Shown here piece by piece: positions 35,073 through 48,267 of a stretch of 64,000 nucleotides of DNA; position 1 is the first letter of the stretch, and each line of letters begins with the position of its first letter. This DNA is from Stenopsyche tienmushanensis (lineage: Eukaryota; Arthropoda; Insecta; Trichoptera; Stenopsychidae): contig WACJ01000357.1 in assembly GCA_008973525.1 (NCBI GenBank), positions 124,001 to 188,000 of the forward strand. The letters are read 5' to 3'. The notes under the pieces were generated by a model. It searched no databases. It saw only the letters and a list, made by a program, of their open reading frames with translations, and was not told the DNA's origin. The position numbers and the translations under genes are program-made.

Positions 35073-36415
35073 AATTTTATTGTAAATAAAATTGTGAGCT
35101 ATTGCAAATAACAACACGTAGGGTCATAAATAATACTATATTGAGTCATAAAACTAAAGAATATGTATACACATTGTGTAGAGTGCTAACAAATAGAGAG
35201 ATTTCGAACGATGTGCCAACCTGCTATAGTGCGAGCTGGGCGTTAACTGCTTACGAATATTTTCACAGCAACATGGGAGCGGGTTTCCGAGTGTTAATTT
35301 GATGCTATCATAATTTATACACAAACGATCGTCGAATATTTTGAATTTTCGCTGAATGTCAATGTAGAATTGAAATGCAATCGAAAACCGAAGATAGCCG
35401 AGTTCATTTGAAGCGTCAAATGCATGCCAAAAAATTCGTTAATGCCACGCTTCAACGCTCTTTCTGGTAAGAGTTTACATATTTAATGGTCTCAATCAAG
35501 ATCGGGTATCCATCATCATCGTTTTCAGCTCAAAGATGGGCGCTTAAGCGAGCTTTGAGAGCGTCCATGTCAAAATAATGTCCAAACAAACATCAAAATG
35601 AAATTTGCTCCGCACCGATAAGGCGTCGCCTCTCGATGTACCGACGCCGAAGACCGAAGAACTAATCCGAAGAACATGGCGCCGAATCGAGCACAAAGTT
35701 GATAAGTGGATAACGAGGCCATTTAGAATTCGCCTTGAACTCAAATATTTCCTCTAGCATCCATTTCCCGAGCATTCGGCCATTAAAATATTTTCAATAG
35801 AGTCTGGAGACGCACTAATTTACGAGTGGCTCTCTCGTTATTTTCACCGGCCGGTGTGTCAATAAAAAAGTCGGAGACTCTGGCAGTCTTCCACGAAATT
35901 ATCGTATTGTTATTCTGTGGTTTATTTATGCCGTCTAATTGTTTTGTAATGCTTCACGCGGGTAAAAATAAAAGTTTTATGCGCGAAAAAAATATGCCGA
36001 GCGAAGCCAAAACGCATATTTTGTAATACATTTTACACTATTAATTAATCATTCGAAAAAGGGTTGTTATCCAATTGAGTGAATTAGACCATATTCATAT
36101 TTATTTGAACATATCCAAAATCTCAGGCAGCTATATGGTCCATTCGAAAGGCATGGAAGACAACAGCGAAGCCTCTCTTCATTAGACAGGTCATGTAACG
36201 CGGTTACTGATACATAGACTTCCTCGAGTCGTATTATATTCGGTTCCAAGTGTTAGCAGACTCATCGGAAGAGCTCATCTACGTTGAGCTGATCAGGTAG
36301 ACAAAAAGTCAATTTTACTCACACAGTTCGTATATTCCATATTATGTTAATTCCACATTGACAACACGTATTGAATATTTTCTTAGTAGATTAGCACCAA
36401 AAGAACCGCGTTTCA
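35073..36415. other. Non-coding stretch with complex block
   Basis: The 35390-36050 part is CG-richer ('gcgtcgcctctcgatgtacc', 'caccggccggtgtg') with only unrecognised short frames. 'caccggccggtg' at about 35847-35858 is a perfect 12-base palindrome. It is a candidate non-coding element. Confidence 0.3.
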
Positions 36416-36417
36416 AG

Positions 36418-37033
36418 ATGGTGGATTTTGTGCCGACCAAACAATTTACTTGAGATTGCATACTGTACGAATATCTTCAAAAGAATAATGCAACAACTAT
36501 AACTAAAAATATTTATGATACACTTGGATAATCTCTAACTATTTGTCAATGCCAAAGATGGATTAAACAATATAAAAGTGAAAAATTTAGTTTAGAAAAT
36601 AAGGTTCGAAGTGAAAGAAAGGTCGAAGTGGATAACGATATCCTGCGTGCTGAATTTTAATCAAATCTAACATAGACTATACGAAAATTAGCAAAAAAGT
36701 TTGGATACTTCTAGAAAAGTATTCAAATACCATCAAAAAGATAAAGAAACCATCCCTTCGATCGGGTCTAACGGTAAAAAATCTCTTTTAAATGTAAAGT
36801 GGAACTTCGAAGGGATAATCTACTATGTCCTTCCATATGGTCAAATCATAACGAGGAAGATTTATTATTCAAAATTAAAAAGTTTAAAAGTGGTGTAAAA
36901 TATGAAGAGTTCAGGTTTCTTCCAGGCTTAAAAATAATAATAAAATAGATGGGTTGTATCTAACTATGAATTTAATATTGTGTGAATTTAACTATTAAAT
37001 TTAAAAAACGACATTTCTGACTGGACAAGTCTA
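36418..37033 (+). pseudogene. mariner transposase relic M4
   Basis: From the ATG at 36418 the plus strand reads 'MVDFVPTKQFT', 'CILYEYLQKNNATTITKNI', 'CQCQRWIKQYKSEKFSLENK', and 'RKVEVDNDILRAEF'. These are the order and residues of the mariner N-terminal helix-turn-helix half. A second segment (36701-36895) gives 'NFEGIIYYVLPYGQII', the region after WWD. The right end (37003-37033, 'aaaacgacatttctgactgg') resembles those at 43776-43801 and 62943-62972. In-frame stops and a deletion after the WWD region inactivate it. Confidence 0.85.
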
Positions 37034-37204
37034 TTATTTAATAAGAAAAAAATTTGAGTTTAATCTTATTATAATTTTGTATCAACCAGTGAGCCATACA
37101 GATGAATTTATCGAAGGGTACATTAGGACTATAGCGATAGAGTATTATTTTTGGTTTTATTTGATGAGAATGCAGTGAAAATTATATAGAAATCTGTGAA
37201 TATG

Positions 37205-37435
37205 CATCTGAACGTTTCATGTGACGTTGTGGTTTTCTTTGGCGATGAAGCAAAATCTCATTATACGAGTGTTAATAACCCTCGGGAACTTGCTTAAAAT
37301 ATTTTACACGATGATCGTGTTATTGACTAGTTTCCTATGGAAAGCTTTGAGATTATTGGCCCTCTTTTTTATAGAGGGAGTTGTCACTGTTATCGTCCCT
37401 TCAAATACATACGTTTAATTGATTATTTTTTTTTA
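37205..37435 (+). pseudogene. Tc1/mariner-type DDE transposase relic, family D copy 3
   Basis: One plus frame reads 'FFGDEAKSHYTSVNNPREL' and then, past a stop, 'NILHDDRVI', 'EIIGPLFYRG' and 'FKYIRLIDYFF'. The family order is 'fSDEAhF', 'eNPre.', 'plH.e.VtVWca', 'giiGPyFf', 'v....Y..ml..ff'. The glycine replacing S in SDEA and several stops show decay. It lies just downstream of mariner M4 on the same strand. Confidence 0.75.
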
Positions 37436-40107
37436 AATTCAACAAACAGTCCATCTATACTAGAATGATTAGGTAGATAAAGAGCCTAATTTAAAGAGTC
37501 TATAGACAAACGGAAATGGCAGAATACGTTGTCAATGGCTTTTCTTATAACGACTTCAAATTCATATTGAAATAAAATGAAAACCCTACCGAAACATTAA
37601 GTAAATCAAATCGATCGTCTTGCCTTTATTCCATTTTAAATTCAGATTCATGTGACAAACGACCTTATTTACATTAAAAAGATTAGATCAATAGGATTTC
37701 GATCGTCTGGACCTAATAAATTGGAGACAAGAGGCTCAAGACAGACGTAATTGGCAAAATTCATTGTTAGTGACCTTTTTACAAAGGCTATGTGAGCCAT
37801 TTATTGTGAGTATTTTATTGATTATCTTTAAACTATTTTTTATTTTAGAAAATATAAATACGTACGATGATTAATAAATATGGGCAGGGCCACGTATGAA
37901 TTTTGCCAATCGTACATTATTTAAAATCCCGATTACACCATATGTGCATAGCAATGGGAAATCACCACATGAATAATCTTTATCGATTCAAAATATTTTA
38001 AATGCAGATTGCTTACGACTTATTAACGACGAAGATCCATCTTATGAAAATTAGTTAAAGATGTATCCTTATCTTAATAATCATATTAGATTACTTCTTA
38101 ATCGGAAAAAAATATTTGAGCCGAATAACAATGTTTCCTCAATTTTTACCATGATAATGTTGAACAGTACAAGGAGCTTTCATTAATTTATCTCCCTTTA
38201 AATGTGACAAAAACATGTTTCAGAATAAATATTTCTTATTTTTTAATTTAATCTCTCAACAACTCTCCCTTCTTTATTTTTGTGACTTAATTCCTATGGG
38301 AAAAAAATGTTTTGCTCGTCAAAATAGGTCGTTATTGTTTCCCTCACATTTTCATTATTAATCAAAATTGTGTCTTTTTAGAGGTTTTTTTAAAGATCGA
38401 AATAGAAAACAATTTGAAGAATTAAGGTATTGAATGTGTAGAGGATACTCTTTCCCTATTTAAAATACTTGCAACAAAAATCACTTTGGTGGTATAAAAT
38501 GGCAGATTTCAACACAGGTTCAAGTATTTTTTGTGGCTTCTTATTTGAAAAGAGAATAAAAAATTCACTCAAATAATTACAATCGAGCTGTTCACAAGGC
38601 TGTTCAAGATGTATCCCAATTAGTTCAACCTTGTTTCTACCCACTCATTGTTTTCTTGAAAATTAAGACGTTGCATTTTTGAACGTTTTTCATTTCAATA
38701 AAAAACCTTCAAGATTAACAGTACAAAAATAATAAAATGTATTGACGCTGTGAATTATTCCCGTTGTTGATAAATATAAGTGGATGAATACATATGTTTA
38801 AATTATTGTTATCATATAATACGTTGAAATGCAATTTAGACGCAAAAATTGATTGAGTTTGATAGGAATTTGCCATTTTAAGCCTAAAAAATACCATCCA
38901 CAAAATAACTCGAGTCGTAAATTTTATGAACGATAAGAATTTCGACAAAAGTCTATGTGACTCCAAAATATTTTCATTCGATCAAATTCTTGAATTGCGA
39001 CGTCGAAAAATGTCGCCAATTTATTTTTCGCCGTCGTTGCTATAAAGGGGAATTTTAATCCACGCCGATTTAATCCCGAAAACACCACAAACTGGTATTT
39101 GAAGGTAAAGAGATATTTTATATTATTTTTTTATATCCTCAGCATATAATTAATGCGATCCGATAATGTGCCTAATTTTGAATTTATAAGTCGGAATCAT
39201 TAAATGTATTATTTAAAAAAAAACATTTTGCAAAGGGGGAATATCGCCGGAAGTTCGCGCCGCGTCATGGTCGCGTCGAAAGTTGTTAAGACCTACGATC
39301 GACTGCCAAGTGTCATTCATGCGCTGTCATGGAAACGCGCAGTAACAAACATGTACACATTGAAACCACCCAGATGATTCATTTCGCCAGTCTTCTGGGC
39401 TATTTTTGGACATCGCTCGTATTTGCACATGTCTCGGGAGTAATACGTTTCATTTAGGGAGTATTTATGCACATAATTCAAGTCAGCAGGTTCCAGAAAG
39501 TCCTCCCGTGGGTAAAAGATCGCAGTACGCTTTGTTGTTTTTCTTCGCTCCACTCTCTCGGCGGAAACAAACCGAACAACTGCACTGAGTTTAAAATGAT
39601 TTATGACGCATAAGCAGAAAAAAATCCACACAAAGTTGCGTAGAATATCAGAATGGTGGAAAAATCGCTCTACAAACCGTGCAGAGGCAACATATGGATA
39701 TAATTTATGGGCACAACGAAGGCGGCTGCCATTTTGGAGCAAGAAAAACTACTGGTGAACATAATGCCAAGTAAATGTGATTTAATTGACATGGTACTGT
39801 TGCGTGGGCAAAAATGCAATCCTGCGCCGCTGTTGATCTGTGCTGATGCAATTCGCCAGATTATCCCATTTCGTACCGAAAATTCTGAGACAGAGACGGG
39901 TGTCTTGCTTCATACACTCATATATTGGTAGCAAAGTCGAGCTGTAAAGACATACATACACATTGGGAATTCGATGCAGAAGGTATAAATTTTCATAAAA
40001 GTTTATTTATTGTATAGACATAACTTTTTGTGTCATTATTCACTGCTCACTATTGTTACGAACATGGTTTTAAAACAGAATGAGTGTCTAGAAGTCGAAT
40101 CTCGATA
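37436..40107. other. Non-coding stretch with complex block
   Basis: AT-rich to about 39230, then a CG-richer block to about 39950 ('cgccggaagttcgcgccgcg', 'gaaacgcgcagtaac'). The 141-codon minus frame 39317-39742 and 74-codon plus frame 39707-39931 lie here. Neither has a recognised domain, and frames are open on both strands as expected of low-stop DNA. Confidence 0.35.
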
Positions 40108-40221
40108 GTTCGTGTTGTCGTGAAAACAGGCGTTTGTTTTGATAATTAAGATATTCGCATAATTTTTATCGTTGACCAATTTTGTTATTCCCCCTTGACT
40201 GTTCTGGAGTGGCGTCATTAG
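40108..40221 (+). repeat. 114-bp repeat, copy 1
   Basis: From 'gttcgtgttgtc' to 'ggcgtcattag' this sequence matches, in reverse orientation, 48154-48267 with only scattered differences. The segments 'caggcgtttgttttgataat' and 'gaccaattttgttattcccc' are identical. The flanks differ. The family is unknown and there is no coding potential. Confidence 0.85.
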
Positions 40222-42235
40222 CCGTATAATGTATCTGGCTTGAAGCCAACGCAAATATGGAAATGCTGGAAACAAGAAGAAAGAGTCGACTGATAGCGAG
40301 AAGAGGTATTCTTGCGGCCAGGCTCGTTTGTAATCTCGTGGCCTTCTTCTCACTTTTTATAAATAAAATAGTTATGACAGAGGCGTTTCTGTCATCATCC
40401 GCGATGTTAATGAAGTTTATGGATCAATGGATAAAAATATTTTCCATGTTTTAATATTTGGGGGTTTTATCATTTGGCAGTTGGTTTTACCTAAACAAAA
40501 ATGCTTATTTAGTAATCGCTAGATATTTAAGTATTGTAATACAGTCTAAATCACGATCAGATTGGATCCTTAATTTTTAATAGCCGCACGCTGCTCCAAA
40601 ATATTTGCGATTTTTTACTTCAAAGAAATCAAATGCTTTTCAAGTCACCGTGCCAACAATTTTGAGCGATCGAAAGTATCTATGAAATAATCTCATAATC
40701 TTAATCGTATTTTCTGCCTTTGAAAAATTATATACTGATTTTTAACCCAAACATGTATTGTTATCACTCGTTGTTCCAAATTTTTATTTTTGAAATTAAA
40801 ATTATGTTGCTAAACATATTATATATGATTAAATCACAAGTTTTTACGACTCTCACCATATTTAAAATAATCGCATAATGTACGAATAAAAAATTGGGTT
40901 GGATTCCAAAATTAGAACGATTATAATATTTTCTACTTTATTGAACAATTCATAATTTCTAACCTGTAATATTATCCTTTGAATTTGGATTATCCCAGAT
41001 GGCGTTTATACTAAATCATCTTATCTTTTTGATGTAATTAAGTTGCTATGTAGTTTGTAGCCATATTTATTTCTAGCAAAATGTTTTTAAGTTGCGGTCG
41101 ATTAATATTGAAGCATTGTCTCTATTTACGTCATTAGTGGAATAAGCTTTCATGCGTCTGAATAGAATTGTTTCAGCTTTTTGTTTGAAATTCATCCGCT
41201 ATGCGCTATGCAAATAGTTTTTCTTTGCCAAAGAAATTTTGGCTTCGTCTCTTGACGACCATTGTTGCTTGATGACATTAATTAATATTAATTAATTATG
41301 AAAATCATCACTTGCGAATTTTTAAATATTTTTTTAAAATGTTGTATACGAAAAAAAAAAATCGGCGCTGTACAGATTATCAATCATGCTTTAAGTTGAC
41401 GGCCTTTGACTCATTTTTATACGTTAGATTTTCCGATTATTATTTCCCAAATTTTTTGGGGCTCGGCAAATATTTGAAGGGCGTTTGATGTATTGAATTC
41501 GAAACAAAAATATTTATTATATCAGTTACGTTTGAATTGAAATATTTACGCCTCGGAAAGTTTGACGTATCGTCGGATGGGGAAAGGGTGCGTCAATCAA
41601 AGGACTTTGAGGGGGTGGAATCGAGAGGAAATATGAATGAATAATATACACATGCTATTTGAATGAAGCCTCTGCCAATCTCGATTAGGAGATCAAACTT
41701 TGCTACAAGCAGACTTTGACGTGGTCGTTATTAATTTACGTCAAAGCTCCATCCTTCGCGAAATGGATGTCCGGCTTTTTCGTCGGGGCTCAATGTGACA
41801 CTGGAATTTCTTCTGCGGCTGCCGTGAAAAATCCGACAGAAATACTCGGATGTTAAATGACAAGTGTTTACATTAGAAGACTGCTCATTCATCAGGTTAA
41901 CCTTCAAAACGAACAAATTAATCTTTTCTCCTTGCCGGACCAAAAATATCGGGAATACGTTCAGCATAACCTCATTCGTCTCAATGACCTGCCACATGAT
42001 TAAATACGCTACAGAATATATGAAAAATACGATCATTTACAAAAGATAATTGTTTAAATAATAATATTTGGCAATGTGAGCCATTTGGCATTATAAAATA
42101 AGTTTATCAATCGAAAAGATTTCGCCTATTATAAATGTATTGCTTCTTGGTAACAAAAACGTAACATTACATACCTAAGAAGAAGCTGCAAAGGATAATT
42201 TTCGCAAATAAAATCAATTTAATTTTTTTCGATAG
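40222..42235. other. Non-coding stretch with complex block
   Basis: AT-rich to about 41550. At 41550-42010 there is a richer patch ('gcgaaatggatgtccggctt', 'cgtcggggctcaatg') with overlapping frames on both strands (101 and 61 codons), none recognised. Confidence 0.35.
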
Positions 42236-42590
42236 TATTAGGTTATTCCGAAAGAAATCCATTTTTTTTCCCAATTTCAAATATTATTTTAAACAAGCCA
42301 ATATAAAATATATTCATCATCATTATTAACAACTATCTTCCACATATTCTGCCATATCCAAATAATTTTTGACTTCATCGATGTTTTTCATATTTTTGTC
42401 TTTTAATAAATGTTCCAAAAATCTGAACATGTAATAATCAGAGGTTCCTAAAATCTGGCAAGTATAGGAAATGTTGTAGAGCTTCCCAGTTAGTGATTTT
42501 AATTTTTCACAAGCGAATTTGGCTTTATGTGCGTTTTCATGCCTCATAAAATAACTCATTTTCGGCTGAAGTATGTTTTGTCACCTGAAG
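42236..42590 (-). pseudogene. mariner relic M5, C-terminal part with 3' terminus
   Basis: The minus strand reads 'LGTSDYYMFRFLEHLLKD' followed by 'NIDEVKNYLD', matching the mariner stretch 'apSDYhlFrsLqhfL' and its following helix. The preceding 'PHPPYSPDL' part is present only in another frame. The end at about 42238 ('ttaggttattccgaaag') resembles mariner termini of the type 'TTAGGTtg.cc..AAAG'. About 80 codons survive. Confidence 0.8.
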
Positions 42591-43055
42591 ATTGATCCAT
42601 AAGTTTCATTAATATTTTTTGTGGCCTTGTTCGTCCTACAAATCTTGATCAAGAAAAATCAGTATACAATGTCGAATATGTTCTTCATAGATTTCAAGCT
42701 TTATTATGTATATCTTTAATAAAAAACAATATTTATGATACAAAAAAATAAGCTAATGAACTATACAATGAGGAAAAATAACATAAATGTCTCTTTCAAC
42801 CTGTCTGGATACAAACGAGATCATGCAAAAATAATTAATTTTGATCGGGAGGACTTAGATAATATCGTTTCTTGACAGCTAAATCAAAACTTTCCAAAGA
42901 AATTTTTGTATACTTTTTAAAATTAATGATTTGTTCTGGATGAGTAAACTTTGCGCTTTGAGCGAAATTGCATGTTATACGAATTTCATCAAAAAAGTAA
43001 TGTGACATTTACAAAGACATATTGACTATTCAGCTATATCAGAGGTGTTTAAAAC
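42591..43055. other. Non-coding stretch
   Basis: Nothing recognised; it may hold decayed mariner 5' sequence. Confidence 0.4.
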
Positions 43056-43059
43056 AATT

Positions 43060-43801
43060 TTGATTTAAAAAATAAGCCTCGAAGTGAGAAGATAGTGAAT
43101 GTAGACAATGAGATGTTATGCATTGAAGATGAAGCAAATCCGACCAAATATATCAACAAATTGCAGATATACTAGGATATTTATGATCTAGCATGATCTT
43201 AGCAATATTCAAAAATACAATTTGTAAAGAATCGAATAAAATAGGGGAAAATTCAAGATTTCTTTGATGTCTTGTGATGGGGGAAAAAAGTGGATTATGT
43301 ACTCGAACGGTCAAAAAGGCCTTTTTGTTTGTATTGTCGGATTGTAATGGAATTATTCGCAATGAAATTCTTAAATATGGCCAGTCGATAACGCCGCAGT
43401 TTTATTGTAATCAGTTGGAATAATTACAAGAAGCAATTCGTGCAAAAAGTGTTAAAATATTCTATGGAGGAAAGATATTTTTTCAACATGATAATGCGAG
43501 ACTTCACACAGTTAAATTACTTGGGATGAATGAATGGAATATTAATGGAATGTAATTATTTATCCATCATATTCACTCGATTTTGCTTCAAAAGATTACA
43601 ATAAATTCAGCTCAATTTTATTCAGTCTCGACGTATAATTATCATCCAAAATCAAAGACTTTTATGTAAATGTCATATTAAAATTACCAAAAAGACGAAA
43701 TAAAATTGTGGCTGTTGAGGGAGAATATATAATTATTAATTGATATGTGTAAAATATGTATTTTTTAATTTAAAAGCGACATTTTCGTCCGGAAACTCTA
43801 A
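43060..43801 (+). pseudogene. mariner transposase relic M6
   Basis: The plus strand shows, in order, 'DLKNKPRSEKIVNVDNEML' (N-terminal linker), 'VMGEKSGL'-type sequence for 'TGDEkWi', 'GIIRNEILKYGQSITPQFYC' 'NQLE', and 'GGKIFFQHDNARLHTVKL'. The 'HPPYSPDL' region is badly eroded. The second catalytic D (HDNAR) is intact; the third is not recognisable. The right end 'aaaagcgacattttcgtccg' resembles 37003 and inverted 62943. This is nearly the whole length of the coding region, with several stops. Confidence 0.85.
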
Positions 43802-44364
43802 TATTTTCATCTTTCTTGGATATCCATCGGAAATTCCTAGACAACCTAAATAGGTATTTTAACTTAGTAATTTGTAACATAAGTTTGTCTTCTAAATTAA
43901 CAATAGGGTTCATAAATATGGCTGTTTTATTTGCAATTTAAACATTTTTTTCTAATTTCAATGGTGTTCTGTTATCAAAAAGAGTGTTGACATAATTCAA
44001 GCAATTATATTTGGAAAGTAGGCCAAAAGTAAAATTCTATCGAAATGTTCAATATATTATAATAAGAAAAAAACACAATGATATTTTTCTTGGGAAATCA
44101 TTGGGGTATTTCTTCTAGACTTAACCATTCGGCAAAAATTGCGAAAATGCCGCCAAATTCTTCATGCAAAATAATGCAGGAGATCCAATTCAAATCCTTT
44201 GATTCTTTTGGTCTACCTTTTTTACATTAAGTAAGTCCGTAATTAAATAAAGCAATTTTATTGGACCAGCCCCAAACTCGGCGACAAAATGATAATTTGA
44301 CCCGAGAACTAGGAAAGGTTGCCTACCCTTGATTTGGATCCTCGTTTTTTAGGGAATATGCGAA
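43802..44364. other. Non-coding stretch
   Basis: No firm signal. It may hold decayed sequence preceding the family D transposase fragment. Confidence 0.35.
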
Positions 44365-44470
44365 CGGCTGACGAAGCCCATTTCCACCTTAATGGGTTCA
44401 CCAATAACAAATTATGGGTGTCTAGGGTTCTCGTAATTTACATAGCAAACACGACCTGCCAATGCACCAA
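44365..44470 (+). pseudogene. Tc1/mariner-type DDE transposase relic, family D copy 4
   Basis: One frame reads 'TADEAHFHLNGFTNNKLWVS', the clearest example in the window of the family core 'SDEAHFHLNGfvNkqN...W'. After 'RVL' the similarity is lost. About 25 codons are recognisable, on the plus strand. Confidence 0.75.
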
Positions 44471-47099
44471 GGAATGGTTATAATATAGTAAATTTAAGGA
44501 TGCTCAGTTTCAACTGAATAGAGCCATTCAGGTAACCTGCAAGAAATAATTAATCAACTGTAATGATAATGGGTAATGGGAAGTTGCATATAAATATTAT
44601 TTATTCCTAGAAAAATCGCTTGTGGAGATTATCTACGTTCTTGTCAAGAAGTGTGGATGAGGAATCAAATGGAATTGTTTTATGAAATTCGTAATGTATG
44701 GATGTATTATTAGTATTGCAATCTGATGGGGAAAATAATAAATTGTATTAATATACTATATATATACTATAGAATACATCGACACACATTTCTAAAATTA
44801 TTTTAATCACTGCGAATATCGATGTTGACATCAGTGCGTTAAAATTGAAGAAATTGCCATTAAACTGCCGCAAAACGTACAATTACAAAGCGTAGAGAAT
44901 CAATGTTAATGCTTTTCAGAATTTACGAACTACATAAAAAGCCATTAAGTATACCGAGAATAACATGAGGCAATTGCAAAATAAATACATGGAATGATGT
45001 AATTTTTCGACATTGTTCTGCGATTGAAGCGTTCGCATGGGGAAATAAGACATTTCGAACTAGAACCATATTGATTTGTACATAGAAAATAGATCATTGT
45101 GGGATGTGATCACGAGACCTGCGAATAATGAATTCATTGTGCATGCACGGCCTCAGCAAATGTTGTATAATTTATTTCGATGTTTATTAGGCCGTAAATT
45201 ATTTTATTTTAAGCTCGCTGAATCATTATAAAAGCTCATAGCTTTCAGCAATAAATTTAAATATTGTACTAAAAATGTTTGATTATGTTGCACGCGTAAA
45301 TATTTACGAAGCCACCCTTTGAATTTACATTTGGCACGTCCACATTGTTGAATTTTGATCGGTGCTTTCCTAGAAGAGGATAAATTCGAGCTTGCGAAAA
45401 TAATGCCTTGCCGAAGACAAACGATGGTGTTTGAATACGATTTTTGGGTTCGTTATATTTCAAATTGCCAACTTGTGACTATAAGAAAGAGCAATGCTAT
45501 TAAAATACTCTTAGATATTGACTTATTGGATGAATATTCACAAATATTGAGTTTATCAATAAAGCAATGTTTGCATATTTGATTCATACTTGGAGCAGAG
45601 AGTGATTATTAAAAAGCGAAGACCTGCTCAGATCATGACTTAAATTGCATTATCGAGCAATAAATTAAAGTAAAACACAAATATTAGTCTAAAACTCTAT
45701 CATATCCATACAAATTATAGTAATTTCTTGAGATTGGTAAGTCAAGTATTTAAATTTAATCCTCTTATTCCCGAGTGTGAATTGTTGCGCAAAATAGGAT
45801 TAAATAATTATTAGGAATTTAAATGATGGACAAACTAAATTTTGAAAACAACATACTTCAAAAGAAAGACTCTAAATCAAAGTTCGCGTGAGTTGTACGA
45901 AGATCGATCGGAAAAGTGAGGAATTACAAATCGTATTACCAAGGTGATTTTATGGTAAACACGATAATATAGTCATTATCCATGCCAATGGTTTTCAATC
46001 GTAGGATGGAAGGTTTTGTCCGTCAATTTCATTAGTTTTGAGTGTCAAAACTGAATGAAAAGTATCACAGCTTTACAATTCATTTGTATCCTGAATCGCC
46101 AATTTCTCTCTTTTGGCTCATTTATCATCCAATCATCTTGCCACATGATCTGCCCATTTCTATTTGAAATGCTCCACTTTTTAATCTACGTCATCTATCT
46201 CATCCATGTGCTTATTTTTACGATCATGCTTCGTTACTCCTAGCATACTATATTTTGTAGTTCTCAACGCCTGACAGATTAGCATTTATCTTTTTACGAT
46301 TTGCAACTATTCATCAACATTATCAGTGTATGATTAATTTAATGATGACTAAGTGAAATCAAGTATGGTGGGTGGTAATTGTGATTTTCCAACAAACTTG
46401 GGAGATCACGAAAGCATTCATATTATGGATTGATCGCTTCGATCCAAGTTTACCATGATTTTGATTATTAGCATTGTCTAGGGATCCCTTGAGTGATTGG
46501 ATCTGAAACTATAATTCAAATATAATGAAAATGAATATGCATGATATATAGATTGGAATAATAATGAATATCTGAAGCAATCTAGCAATTATGGTTGCTT
46601 CAAATTTTTGATTATTTTGAACGTTCCCATGCAAAAATAAACGACAGGCTGATCATGTAATTGTGTTTCAACCACAATATCATAAAAAAAAGGATTTTCC
46701 TGTAGAAAATGTAGTAATTTTAAATAGAATTTGCTATCTATTAATGAGTGATATCATTATTAATACTAATTTGTATATTTTAAATATTACTACAAAGCAA
46801 TCAAACATATTCGCCTATAATCAATATAGTTATTACGATACAAATTTAAAGATTCAGAGTAAATCTGATTTAAATCGATCGATCTGATTTACAAATACTT
46901 TTCATTATCTTCTATAGTATATTGATTTTTTTTATGATTAAGAGCACAGAATTTAACCCGCTATCAAATATTATCAAAGTTATGCTCCCATCCAAAATAA
47001 ATTTGGATATTACAGATTTATATTTAACCCTCAGATGTGCTATTCGTTTGGTAATTTCCTCTCAAAGATACGAACGACGTAAAGACATTTTGAAGGGAC
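44471..47099. other. AT-rich non-coding stretch
   Basis: Nothing recognised. The frames of 60-80 codons (for example 45355-45582, 46663-46887) have no known domain and are flanked by AT-rich sequence. Confidence 0.45.
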
Positions 47100-47660
47100 G
47101 GAACTCTTTTTGACGGTTCGATGACCTGGAAAAGTTTGCACCGCGTTTTCTGCGAATTTTTCTTGACCCATTTTTCTAACAGCGGAATCCTTTGAAGCCC
47201 TATAAGTGATTTATAATATCGACAGGAGCTTCGAAATTTACTTTGAGTTAATTTGATCTCGCCTAAGCCGCTGTTGTGACCAGCGTCTGTATTTTTTTTT
47301 ATTATTATTGCGTCTGTTAATTTATGCGGAGCTGTTAACTTTTTATGGATTTTTTACGACTCCGGCGACAGAAATCGGGAAAGAAGCGTGAAGATGAATA
47401 AATAAGAGGAAGACGCCCACGTAGGGAGATACTTTAGGCGTTCGCAGTTCTTCGGGCGAGGCTGCAGGACCAAACAAACGTGTAACATTGCTCATTAGTC
47501 CGAAATAAAATGGCGAGTCTCGAATAACAAAGTTGAAGAACGAAATGTGCTACCGCCTACAATTGGATCGCGTGACTGGAAGATGGCTCAAGTCTGGAAC
47601 GATCGGGCCTAACGCTGCCATTAGGGGATTTTTTTGTTCGAAACATGGGATAATGATCGA
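47100..47660. other. Complex block, candidate non-coding element
   Basis: It is CG-richer than its flanks ('gcgtctgttaatttatgcgg', 'ctccggcgacagaaatcggg'), has no coding frame and contains TTTATGG/TTTATGC motifs of Hox/Caudal type. Regulatory function is an inference. Confidence 0.25.
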
Positions 47661-48153
47661 AAAGTCTTGGACATTAAGTTATTTTCGATGAGGAGAAAAA
47701 GGATATTTTGAAACAGCTTAAAACGACTAAAACCCGGTTTATTTCTTTACAAAAAACTTCAGAATTTCAATACTTTTTCTCTTGTAAAATATTGATTTTA
47801 TAAAGTCTGGAGGTTATATGTAAAGTAAATACACTGCAACCTAAACTAAGTTTATAAAATTATAAAGGAATGATGTTTTTATACATTTAACCCTTTCAAA
47901 CCGAAGAGCAAATATGCAACGCTTTAATGTAAATCCGATAATGAACCAAGCTCAATAAATGATAAACCTTAACACGTTTGATAGCACAAAATATTAATTC
48001 ATTTCTTCGGAATATTGTTTAATGTTCAACATGTATGATATTTGTTTTTCTGTTGTTCAGCTTTTTTGCGTATTTAAAAGTACAGAGTTACCGTGCAAGC
48101 CTGCCAGTTTACTTCTGAAGGCGTAGATTATGTAAATGAGTGGTGATACTCAA
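47661..48153. other. AT-rich non-coding stretch
   Basis: Nothing recognised. Confidence 0.5.
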
Positions 48154-48267
48154 CTAATGACGCCACTCCAGAACAGTTAAGGGGGAATAACAAAATTGGT
48201 CAACGGTAATAATGATGTAAGTATCTTAATTATCAAAACAAACGCCTGCTCTCAAGACAACACGAAC
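48154..48267 (-). repeat. 114-bp repeat, copy 2 (inverted)
   Basis: Reverse-strand match to 40108-40221, same length. 'ctaatgacgccactccagaa' and 'attatcaaaacaaacgcctg' are identical in complement to copy 1. The boundaries are sharp on both sides. No inverted termini were seen. Confidence 0.85.

Noticed and set aside
39317..39742. 141-codon minus frame
   Set aside because: No recognised domain; the complementary strand is also open in places, as expected of a low-stop GC-richer block.
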